Positions 11,313 to 18,623 of a stretch of DNA of 64,000 bases are shown here, one piece after another. Position 1 is the stretch's first letter, and each line of letters opens with the position of its first letter. The notes under the pieces are model-generated. The model saw nothing but the letters and a program-made list of their open reading frames with translations, made no database searches and had not been told where the DNA came from. Source of the stretch: Lujinxingia sediminis (GTDB lineage Bacteria; Myxococcota_A; Bradymonadia; Bradymonadales; Bradymonadaceae); assembly GCF_004005565.1 (NCBI RefSeq), contig NZ_SADD01000003.1, positions 1 through 64,000 on the forward strand. Direction: 5' to 3'. Both the position numbers and the translations under genes were made by a program.

Positions 11313-13025
11313 ATGAGCAAAAACACCTCAAGACAGGCGATGTGGGACGCGCTCGGCGAGCCCGTCGATCTTTTGATCATTGGCGGCGGGATCAACGGGG
11401 CGGGCATCGCCCGCGACGCTGCGCGTCGCGGGCTCAAGGTGGCGCTGGTGGAGGCCCGCGATCTGGCCTACGGCACCAGCTCGCGCTCCTCCAAACTCGT
11501 GCACGGCGGGCTGCGCTACCTCCAGCAGTTCGAGTTCAGCCTGGTCTTCGAGGCGGTCAGCGAGCGGCGCATCCTGCTCGACATCGCCCCGCACCTGGTG
11601 CGCCCCTTAGGGTTTCTCTTCCCGGTCTACCGCGACTCCCCCCATAACCTGCTCACGCTCAAGGCGGGGATGTGGCTCTATGAGGGCCTCTCGCTCTTTC
11701 GCTCCCCGAAACGCCACCGCAAGCTCGGGGTGCGCGACGTCGCAAAAGAAGAGCCCGCGCTCACGCGCGAAGAGCTCAAAGGCGCGCCCCTCTACTACGA
11801 CTGCTCCACCGACGACGCCCGCCTGACCCTGGAGAGCGCGCTCGACGCCGCCGCTCACGGGGCGACCATCGCCACCTGGACCCGCGCCCTCTCGTTCATC
11901 AAAGACGAGGAGAGCGGCCGCATCCAGGGCGCCGTCGTCAAAGATATGCTCGGCGATGGGGGGCTCAAAGAGATCCGCGCCCACGCCGTGATCAACGCCA
12001 CCGGCCCCTGGACCGATCGCACCCGCGCGTTGAGCGCCGAGCCCACCTCCACCCTTCTGCGCCCCACCAAAGGCGTGCACATCGTCGTCGACCACGCCCG
12101 CCTGCCGGTCAACAACGCCGTGGTCTGCTTTCACCCCGACGACAAACGCGTGCTCTTTGCCATCCCCTGGGGCGAACAAACCTACATCGGCACCACCGAC
12201 ACCGACTATAAAGGCGACCCGGGCCAGGTCTACGCCGAGGCCAGCGACGTGGAGTACCTGCTCACCGCCGCCAACGACTACTTTCCCGAGCATCCGCTCA
12301 CGGCCGACGATGTGATCGCCACCTGGGCCGGGCTGCGCCCGCTGATGGCTCAGGGAAGCGCCTCGGGAGCCGACATCTCCGAGAGCGAAGTCAGCCGCGA
12401 GCACCAGATCGTGGTGGGCGAAGACGGCCTGATCACCATCGCCGGCGGCAAGCTCACCACCTACCGACGCATGTCTGCCGAAGTGGTGGAGACGGCCCTG
12501 AAGATGCTGCGCCTGGGCGATCATCTCCCCGAGACGGTGCATAATCCTCGCACCGACACCTCAGCGCTTCCCGGCGCGGCCGACTGGCCCGAGGCCGAGA
12601 GCGACGAAGAAGCCTTCGAGCTCATCGCGAAACACACTCTGGAAGCCAGCCAGAGCCAGCTCAGTGCATCCTCAGCGCGCTTTCTGGCGCAGACCTATGG
12701 CACCCGCGCCCCGGCCCTGGGAGAGCTCGTGGCGGCCGATCCGGCGCTCGGAAAACCCATCACCGAGGGCCGCCCCGAGCTTTTTGTGCAGATCGACTGG
12801 GCCATCACCCGCGAGCTGGCTGCCACGCTCACCGACATGCTGGTGCAGCGCACCCAGATCTTCTACCGGGCCGCCGATCAGGGGCGCGAGGCCGCACGCC
12901 GCATCGCCGAGCATATGGCCGGGCCGCTGGACTGGAGCGAGGAGGCGATCGACGCCCAGGTCGCACGCTACCTCCACGATGTCGATCTCTCCCAGCGCTG
13001 GCGTCGCGACTACGACGCCCTCTAA
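11313..13025 (+). CDS. glpD: Aerobic glycerol-3-phosphate dehydrogenase GlpD
   Basis: 570 residues from the ATG at 11313; upstream GTG is possible but adds a low-complexity leader. FAD-binding motif LLIIGGGINGAGIARDAARR, then YGTSSRSSKLVHGGLRYL, which is characteristic of GlpD. DTDYKGDPGQV and AGLRPLM follow in the oxidase core, and a C-terminal helical domain (LARFL...RTQIFY) completes it. It passes electrons from glycerol 3-phosphate to quinone at the inner membrane. No glpK or glpF is next to it. It ends 28 bp before a bidirectional terminator. Confidence 0.93.
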   Translation: MSKNTSRQAMWDALGEPVDLLIIGGGINGAGIARDAARRGLKVALVEARDLAYGTSSRSSKLVHGGLRYLQQFEFSLVFEAVSERRILLDIAPHLVRPLGFLFPVYRDSPHNLLTLKAGMWLYEGLSLFRSPKRHRKLGVRDVAKEEPALTREELKGAPLYYDCSTDDARLTLESALDAAAHGATIATWTRALSFIKDEESGRIQGAVVKDMLGDGGLKEIRAHAVINATGPWTDRTRALSAEPTSTLLRPTKGVHIVVDHARLPVNNAVVCFHPDDKRVLFAIPWGEQTYIGTTDTDYKGDPGQVYAEASDVEYLLTAANDYFPEHPLTADDVIATWAGLRPLMAQGSASGADISESEVSREHQIVVGEDGLITIAGGKLTTYRRMSAEVVETALKMLRLGDHLPETVHNPRTDTSALPGAADWPEAESDEEAFELIAKHTLEASQSQLSASSARFLAQTYGTRAPALGELVAADPALGKPITEGRPELFVQIDWAITRELAATLTDMLVQRTQIFYRAADQGREAARRIAEHMAGPLDWSEEAIDAQVARYLHDVDLSQRWRRDYDAL

Positions 13026-13052
13026 ATCTTAAAGTTCCCGGTTTTTTGCATG

Positions 13053-13097
13053 AAAAAGGCCTGTTTTGATCCCAGAAGGATCAAAACAGGCCTTTTT
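13053..13097. terminator. Bidirectional terminator between glpD and lipoprotein gene
   Basis: Perfect 20-bp stem (13053-13072 with 13078-13097, loop CAGAA). The arms begin and end in A/T runs, so both convergent transcripts finish in U tracts. Confidence 0.9.
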
Positions 13098-13128
13098 TCG
13101 TGCGTATCACTTCCGGCGCTCATGCCAC

Positions 13129-14307
13129 TCAGGGCTCGGGCACCTCGCAAATCTCTGCCGCCACACAGACCCACTCCATGTCGCCCTCACAGCGTCCGCT
13201 GGCACAGTCCGTATCCGATTCGCAGGGCTCCGAGTCTGCCAGAAGTTCGGCGCAGACGCCCTCGTCGTTGCACCTCAACCCGAAGAGGCACTCCTCATTC
13301 TCGGTGCAGCGTGCGTCGGCCTCACGGGGCGCGCCACAGACCCTGCCGGCCTCTTCGTCGAGCTGCCCCTCGCTGTCGAAGAGCGCGCCGCAGACCAGGC
13401 CGGGTTCGCAGAGCTGCGGCAGGCTCGGGTCACAGGACTCGCCATCGGCGATCAGGGTAAGTTCCATGGGCTCGGGCTCCTCGCAGAAGCCGTAGTTGCA
13501 GCGCTCACCCTCGGCGCACTCACCGCCCCCCTCGGTGCACTCGTCACCGGCCTCGGCGTAGGGCACGCAGGTGGGGCTATCACCGCTCTCGTCGCATGCT
13601 TCCCAGGGCTGGCAGACGCCCTCATCACCACAGGTATCCGGCCCGGCGGGGGTGGTGCAGCTCCCGTAGCACTGCGTAGATCCCTCAAAAGTGCACTCCA
13701 ACTCGCCAGTACACTCGTCGCTTATCAAGCAGGCTTCGCCTTCGTTGCGCGTCGGCTCGAGGATCGCCTTGCACTCCGGCGGCGGCCCGTCCGTATCGGG
13801 CCTCTCGCAGTAGGTCGTGGTCAGCGCCTCGGCACAGGCGTCGGCCCCGTCGCGATCGAGAATCACGCGCCCCTCAGCCACCGCCTCAAGCAGATCGGTG
13901 AAGCCAATCAGCGAGAGCCACTCGGCCCCGCCGGCCACACAGGCCTCAGGCGAACCAAAGCGGCCGAGCTGCGTACTCAAAAAGGCCGCCGCAGGTGAGC
14001 TGTCGGCGCAGGTGTAGGCCGCCTCGCAGAAGCCCCTGGCCAGAATGTTGGCAAGGAGCTCCTCGTCCGTGAGCTCGGGCTGCGGCTCGGTATCGGCGTC
14101 CGGAGCGACGTCGGCGTCCGGAGCGACGTCGGCGTCGGGCTCGTCGTCGACATCAGGGATGGGATCGGCGTCGAGCTCGGCGTCTACGCCCGCATCCTGA
14201 TCGTTGTCGCCTGAGGTGGGGGCTGCCGCGTCGTCACCACATCCCACGGAGATGGCCGCAGCCATCGAAAGCGCGAGCACGCGCATCATCCATTGCCTGG
14301 CATTCAT
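13129..14307 (-). CDS. Cys-rich lipoprotein with Asp-rich linker (paralogue 1)
   Basis: Start at 14307 has AAGGAG 6 bases upstream. 392 residues: signal peptide with lipobox AAAISVGC (Cys23), an Asp/Ala/Pro linker of about 60 residues (DADVAPDADVAPDAD), a helical domain with paired Cys (FCEAAYTC ... EACVAGG ... DACAEALTTTYC), then about 200 residues of short Cys-rich units of the type GEAC-x-DEC-x-C. Known from myxobacterial surface lipoproteins; role unknown, possibly adhesion or extracellular metal binding. The next gene upstream on this strand is a paralogue with the same domain order. Confidence 0.8.
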   Translation of the reverse strand: MNARQWMMRVLALSMAAAISVGCGDDAAAPTSGDNDQDAGVDAELDADPIPDVDDEPDADVAPDADVAPDADTEPQPELTDEELLANILARGFCEAAYTCADSSPAAAFLSTQLGRFGSPEACVAGGAEWLSLIGFTDLLEAVAEGRVILDRDGADACAEALTTTYCERPDTDGPPPECKAILEPTRNEGEACLISDECTGELECTFEGSTQCYGSCTTPAGPDTCGDEGVCQPWEACDESGDSPTCVPYAEAGDECTEGGGECAEGERCNYGFCEEPEPMELTLIADGESCDPSLPQLCEPGLVCGALFDSEGQLDEEAGRVCGAPREADARCTENEECLFGLRCNDEGVCAELLADSEPCESDTDCASGRCEGDMEWVCVAAEICEVPEP

Positions 14308-14509
14308 AGGATACTCCTTAATTTTCAAGTATTCGCTGTTTTCAAGCGTCATCACATCATGTCGGAGAGGGGCCTTTCATGGCCCCTCTCCCGAAGACTC
14401 TCGCCACATCGAGTCTGCGATATCGGACTGGAAATCAAGAGACTAACGAGAAATCAAACACGCATCAAACAGGTGAACGCGCCGCGAAGCCCCCATCATC
14501 ACAGGACAT

Positions 14510-15802
14510 TCAAGGCAATTCACATACCTCGCGCACGGCACAGGTTCCGTGGTCACCACTCACATCAAAATCGTAGAAACAATACCTGCTCAAACACTCG
14601 CCGCTCTCCTGACAGGGCTGTCCGAGCGGCAGGAGCCCGCCGCAGATTGAGGATTCGCCTGGCTGCAGGGAGCCGCAACGCAGTCCGGGCTGGCAATCGC
14701 TGATCTCACTACACGTCTCACCGGCGGTCCGAGGGAGCTCACAGGAGGCGACGCTGCCATTGGCCGACGAGGTCTGACAGGTCAGCCCCGCCCGACAGAA
14801 GCTCTGATTCACGTACGAGCAGGCCTCCCCCTCATCGACCAGATTGATGGGCTCAGGCGGCGGATTGTACTGGCAATGGCCGCGCACGCATTCGTAGTCT
14901 TCGGAGCACTCGCCACCGCCCGCGGTGCACTCATTGCCGAGCTCGTAGGCCACGCACTGCGGCTCGGAACCGCTGCGATCGCAGTATGCGTCGTCACTGC
15001 AAATGCCATCATCGCCGCAGGCGTCGGCCACCGCCGGATCGACGCAGGTGCCGTAGCAGGGGGCGTCCTGCTCGTAGCTGTAGTCGCAGCGAAGCCCGGA
15101 GGCGCAGTCTTGAAGGTTGATGCAGGCCTCGCCATCGCCGGCCTGGCCGGCCATCGCCGTGCGGCAGGCCTCGGGGATCTCCAGACCGCCCCCATCGTTC
15201 TCGGCGCTGCATGCCGCCTGAGTGACGGCATCGCTGCAGGCGTCGAGCTGGTCACGATCCACGACGATGCGCCCCTCATCGACGCTGCGAATGAGCTCGG
15301 AGAGATCCATCGAGCCTGCGCCGGTGCGCCAGGCGTCGGCGCAGGCCTGGGCGTCGGGGTAACGCCCCAGGGTGATGCTTAAGTAGGCCACCTGCTCGGA
15401 GCCATCCTGACAGCTCCAGACCGCATTACAAAAACCGACGATCATCGCCCGGGCCGCAGCCTCACCGTCGGTGAGCGGGCCAACATCGCCGCCGTCGGGC
15501 TCATCAACATCGGTGTCGGGGTCGTCATCGGCGTCGGCATCGGCATCGGGCTCGTTGCCCCCGTCGGGCTCGTTGCCCCCATCCAGATCGCCGGCGTCGC
15601 CCGCGTCGGGATCGGCGTCGACATCCGGATCAAAACCGGTGTCGGGATCGCTGCCGGTATCGCGCACATCCGAGTCGGCGTCGCGCGCATCACCGGCGTC
15701 GTTCCGAAGATCGATCGTCTGACTCGGACCACAGCCCGGCGCCATCAAGCCCGTGGTGCTCAACACCAACATCCCGCAGAGCCACTTCATTCTCGACATC
15801 AT
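14510..15802 (-). CDS. Cys-rich lipoprotein with Asp-rich linker (paralogue 2)
   Basis: Start at 15802 (MM), with GGGAGGAA 5 bases upstream. 430 residues: lipobox LMAPGC (Cys24), an approximately 90-residue Asp/Gly/Pro linker, a helical domain FCNAVWSCQDGSEQVAYLSI with VDEGRIVVDRDQLDACSDAV, and a Cys-rich C-terminal half. Domain order and spacing match the neighbour at 13129-14307, indicating tandem duplication with divergence. Presumably anchored in the outer membrane and displayed through the acidic spacer. Function unknown. Confidence 0.8.
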   Translation of the reverse strand: MMSRMKWLCGMLVLSTTGLMAPGCGPSQTIDLRNDAGDARDADSDVRDTGSDPDTGFDPDVDADPDAGDAGDLDGGNEPDGGNEPDADADADDDPDTDVDEPDGGDVGPLTDGEAAARAMIVGFCNAVWSCQDGSEQVAYLSITLGRYPDAQACADAWRTGAGSMDLSELIRSVDEGRIVVDRDQLDACSDAVTQAACSAENDGGGLEIPEACRTAMAGQAGDGEACINLQDCASGLRCDYSYEQDAPCYGTCVDPAVADACGDDGICSDDAYCDRSGSEPQCVAYELGNECTAGGGECSEDYECVRGHCQYNPPPEPINLVDEGEACSYVNQSFCRAGLTCQTSSANGSVASCELPRTAGETCSEISDCQPGLRCGSLQPGESSICGGLLPLGQPCQESGECLSRYCFYDFDVSGDHGTCAVREVCELP

Positions 15803-16022
15803 CGCATTCCTCCCGCGCCGCGCGCGTTGGTGACCTCCGCGCCCTCTTCCACGCACCGCAGAGCGCGAGCGTCGGGCCGAAGTTTGACTAAAACCACCAT
15901 CAACCTACCATCCTCAAAGCGCACGCGCGGTGCAAGCCCCCGATGTTGGCATGATGTAAAGCCCGCGGGAGGCCTCCGGCGCAACGCTTCGGAGCGTTTG
16001 CGCCCACGTGGCCCCCCGCCCC

Positions 16023-17063
16023 TTACTGCAGGGGCACCGCCAGCAGACTGGGATGATCCGAGAGCGACCACTCCACCCGGGTGCGGTAGCCGGCCGCATC
16101 GCCTGCGACCTGGTAGCTCATCGCCTCCTCAACCTCCACCGCCACCCGCTGGACCAGCCAGTCGCCCAGCTTGCCCTCCTGAACCTCTCCCCGCCAGAAG
16201 GCCGGAAGGTCCAGAAGAATGCTGGAGATCGAGCCGTTGTAGGAGCGCAGCTCAAAAAAGCCCGGCTTTAAGTTGGCGTAAGGGAACATCCGGATCTTAA
16301 AGCCCCAGTAGGGAATCGAGGCCGAGCTGGTGATCTTCATCGGCCCATCATACATCAACTCCCCGGGGCCGATCTCACGCACAATGCGACCGTGCTCATC
16401 GAGCTCGTAGGCGACCTCACCGAGGTTGGTAAAACGGGCGTTACGCGAGCCGCGAATGGTGGCTTTGGGAATGGTTCGCGAGCCGATCGAGAGGGCGTAG
16501 CCTCCCAGCCCCGTGGCGAAGTTCTCCAGGGCGGTGTCGCGCACCGCGGCCTTAAAACGATCGTAGTCGTTGAGAATATCGGCGTCCCAGCCAAAACCGC
16601 CGAAGGGAAAGCGGTGCTCTCCGTCTTCGACCATGTTGACCTCGTGGACTTTGAGCGGAGCGCCCGCGTGCAGCGCGCGCAGATCCTCGATGATGGGACC
16701 GGCACCCACGTACGAGGCCACGGCGTTGCCCGTGCCCAGGCGCAACACCCCCACCGGAGGGGCGTCTTCGCGGGCGATCTTGCCGGCTCTGACCGCCGTC
16801 TCAATGGCATTGATCAAAAACATGATCGTGCCATCCCCCCCGCCGGTGAACACCACATCGTAATCCTGCGCCAGGATGCGCTCGACGGTGGTCTGCGCCT
16901 GACGAAAGTCGTCGGTCAGATAGAGATCACGCGCCGGCACGAAGCGCTGAACCGCCTCATGGATCTCGCCGGTCCAGGCCTTGGCGCGCGCATTCAGCAG
17001 CACCGCATAGCGCCGCGGCGCCTCCATCACACGAATTCGCCCCAGGTCATGCTGCTCGGTCAT
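16023..17063 (-). CDS. Diacylglycerol-kinase-catalytic-domain lipid kinase (YegS/LCB5 type)
   Basis: 346 residues. The family signature DVVFTGGGDGTIMFLINAI lies near residue 70-90, followed by GVLRLGTGNAVASYVGAG, both typical of the ATP-binding domain of lipid and sphingosine kinases. The C-terminal beta domain is present (DGPMKITSSASIPYWGFKIRM). Likely phosphorylates diacylglycerol or a sphingoid-type lipid at the membrane. Monocistronic by spacing; the gene upstream on this strand, an oxidoreductase, ends 82 bp away. Confidence 0.85.
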   Translation of the reverse strand: MTEQHDLGRIRVMEAPRRYAVLLNARAKAWTGEIHEAVQRFVPARDLYLTDDFRQAQTTVERILAQDYDVVFTGGGDGTIMFLINAIETAVRAGKIAREDAPPVGVLRLGTGNAVASYVGAGPIIEDLRALHAGAPLKVHEVNMVEDGEHRFPFGGFGWDADILNDYDRFKAAVRDTALENFATGLGGYALSIGSRTIPKATIRGSRNARFTNLGEVAYELDEHGRIVREIGPGELMYDGPMKITSSASIPYWGFKIRMFPYANLKPGFFELRSYNGSISSILLDLPAFWRGEVQEGKLGDWLVQRVAVEVEEAMSYQVAGDAAGYRTRVEWSLSDHPSLLAVPLQ

Positions 17064-17144
17064 GAAGCCTCTTAACGCCTGATTTTAATTCATTTTCGTC
17101 TGTACGTGCCGGGGATGACCAACGCTTCGGCCATCCCCCGGAGC

Positions 17145-18224
17145 TCAGCCGTGCTGCAGGTTGACCGCCCGTCCGCGACGCGAGCTCTCCTGGTAGGCCA
17201 GGGTCAGCAGCAGGAGCTGGCGGGCCTCATTGGCCCCCAGCAGCGGATCTTCTTCACCCAGGCAGGCACCGATGAAGTTGCGCGTGGCGCGCACGAAGCT
17301 GTCTTCATAGGCGGTGTTGCGCTGACCGTAGGCCACCTTGCGGCTGTCGCGACGAAGCTCCACCGGCGCCTCAAGCTGGGTGGGATCGGAGGAACGAATG
17401 ATGTCGATGGTGCCGCGGGTGCCCTCCACCGTAATCGTCGCCTCCAGCGGATGGTAAGGAGTGCGCAGCTTGCGCTCGGGCGCGTAGTTGAGCGTCATCG
17501 TCCCGTAGCAGTCCTGCTGGAAATGCTTCCACATCGCCACCGTCGGCGCGTCGAGCTTCAGCCCCTCGCGGATGGCGGTCTCGGAGCGCCAGACCTCGAT
17601 CTTCTCGACATTGCCGATCAAGAAGAGCGCGATGCAGAAGGTCTGATACCCCACATCATAGAGCATCGGCGAGCCGCCGGAGAGCTGTGGGTCGAATCGC
17701 CACAGGGAGGCTTCGTCTTCGATGGAGGCAAAGTCCCACACATCGCTCTGCCCTCTGGCCACGGTCATCGCCACGCGGATGCCGGTGGGCTTTCCGATCT
17801 CGCCGGCGTCGATGAGGTTACGGGCGTCGAGCAGGGGCTTGTAGAAGAGGCAGGGCTCGTAGACCTGCACGATCTTGCCGACCTGACGGGCGGTCTGCAC
17901 GACCTGGTTGGCCTCCTCGATCGAAAGCGCCAGGGGGCGCTCCACCGAGACGTGTTTGCCGGCCTGCAGTGCGTCGATAACCTGGCTTGCGTGCAGGTAG
18001 TGAGGCGTGAGGATCTCGACGGCGTCGATCTCCTTATTCTCCAGCATCTCGCTGAAGTTGGTGTAATAGGCGCGCGCGCCCCAGTCCAGGGAGCGTTGAA
18101 TGGCGCGGTCTTCATCGCGGTCGCACACCGCCACAATCTCCGCACGCGGGTCTTCTTGATATCCTCTGGCGTGCAGCTCCGAGATGCTACCCGCGCCTAC
18201 GATACCTACTTTCAGTCGCGCCAT
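17145..18224 (-). CDS. Gfo/Idh/MocA-family NAD(P)-dependent oxidoreductase
   Basis: Start at 18224 gives MARLKVGIVGAGSISELHAR with the Rossmann glycine motif directly at the N-terminus; 359 residues, normal for the family. The C-terminal domain is the dimerisation/substrate fold (GGSPMLYDVGYQTFCIALFL). The family's EKP motif, whose Lys is used in catalysis, reads ERP here (95-97 in HVSVERPLAL), so hydride transfer chemistry may be altered. Substrate is probably a sugar or sugar nucleotide; no sugar-modifying partner is adjacent. Confidence 0.85.
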   Translation of the reverse strand: MARLKVGIVGAGSISELHARGYQEDPRAEIVAVCDRDEDRAIQRSLDWGARAYYTNFSEMLENKEIDAVEILTPHYLHASQVIDALQAGKHVSVERPLALSIEEANQVVQTARQVGKIVQVYEPCLFYKPLLDARNLIDAGEIGKPTGIRVAMTVARGQSDVWDFASIEDEASLWRFDPQLSGGSPMLYDVGYQTFCIALFLIGNVEKIEVWRSETAIREGLKLDAPTVAMWKHFQQDCYGTMTLNYAPERKLRTPYHPLEATITVEGTRGTIDIIRSSDPTQLEAPVELRRDSRKVAYGQRNTAYEDSFVRATRNFIGACLGEEDPLLGANEARQLLLLTLAYQESSRRGRAVNLQHG

Positions 18225-18623
18225 CGACGTCTCCGCTTCGCTCTCCATCCTGAGCCACACGCGCCCGGCCTACCACAGACCTGTCAGCCGTCGCGGGCGC
18301 CATCACCCGCTCGGCCGCGCGCAATCAGGGTCGGAGAGAATCTGCCTCCTTATAAGTGAGCGCGCTCGGAATTGTCAAAACGCTATTAGCGTGGCAAGCC
18401 TGTGGAGGCATGCCCTTCGCAAGGGCTCTTTTCTACGCCTTAAGCAGACGTTGATGTCGCGCGATGCGACATCGCGAGTGACGCGGGCAAGGCGCAACGC
18501 GCAGGTGATGCTCTGGCATCGTCGAGGCTTTGCAACGCGGCACGCGGTGCTCTCGATGCCGCAGACGAACGCGGCATCAACGCTGGCTCAGGGCGTCATA
18601 CTCACTCTCGGTTGGAATCTTCG
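18225..18623. other. 399-bp divergent intergenic region with hairpins
   Basis: Lies between divergent oxidoreductase and ABC-transporter genes. It contains GCCCTT-CGC-AAGGGC (18412-18426) followed by TCTTTT, and GATGTCGC-N5-GCGACATC (18453-18473), an operator-like inverted repeat. No credible open frame was found. Confidence 0.5.

Noticed and set aside
13066-13998. 310-codon plus-strand frame opposite the Cys-rich lipoprotein
   Set aside because: Shadow frame; the minus-strand protein has a signal peptide, a good ribosome binding site and paired cysteines.
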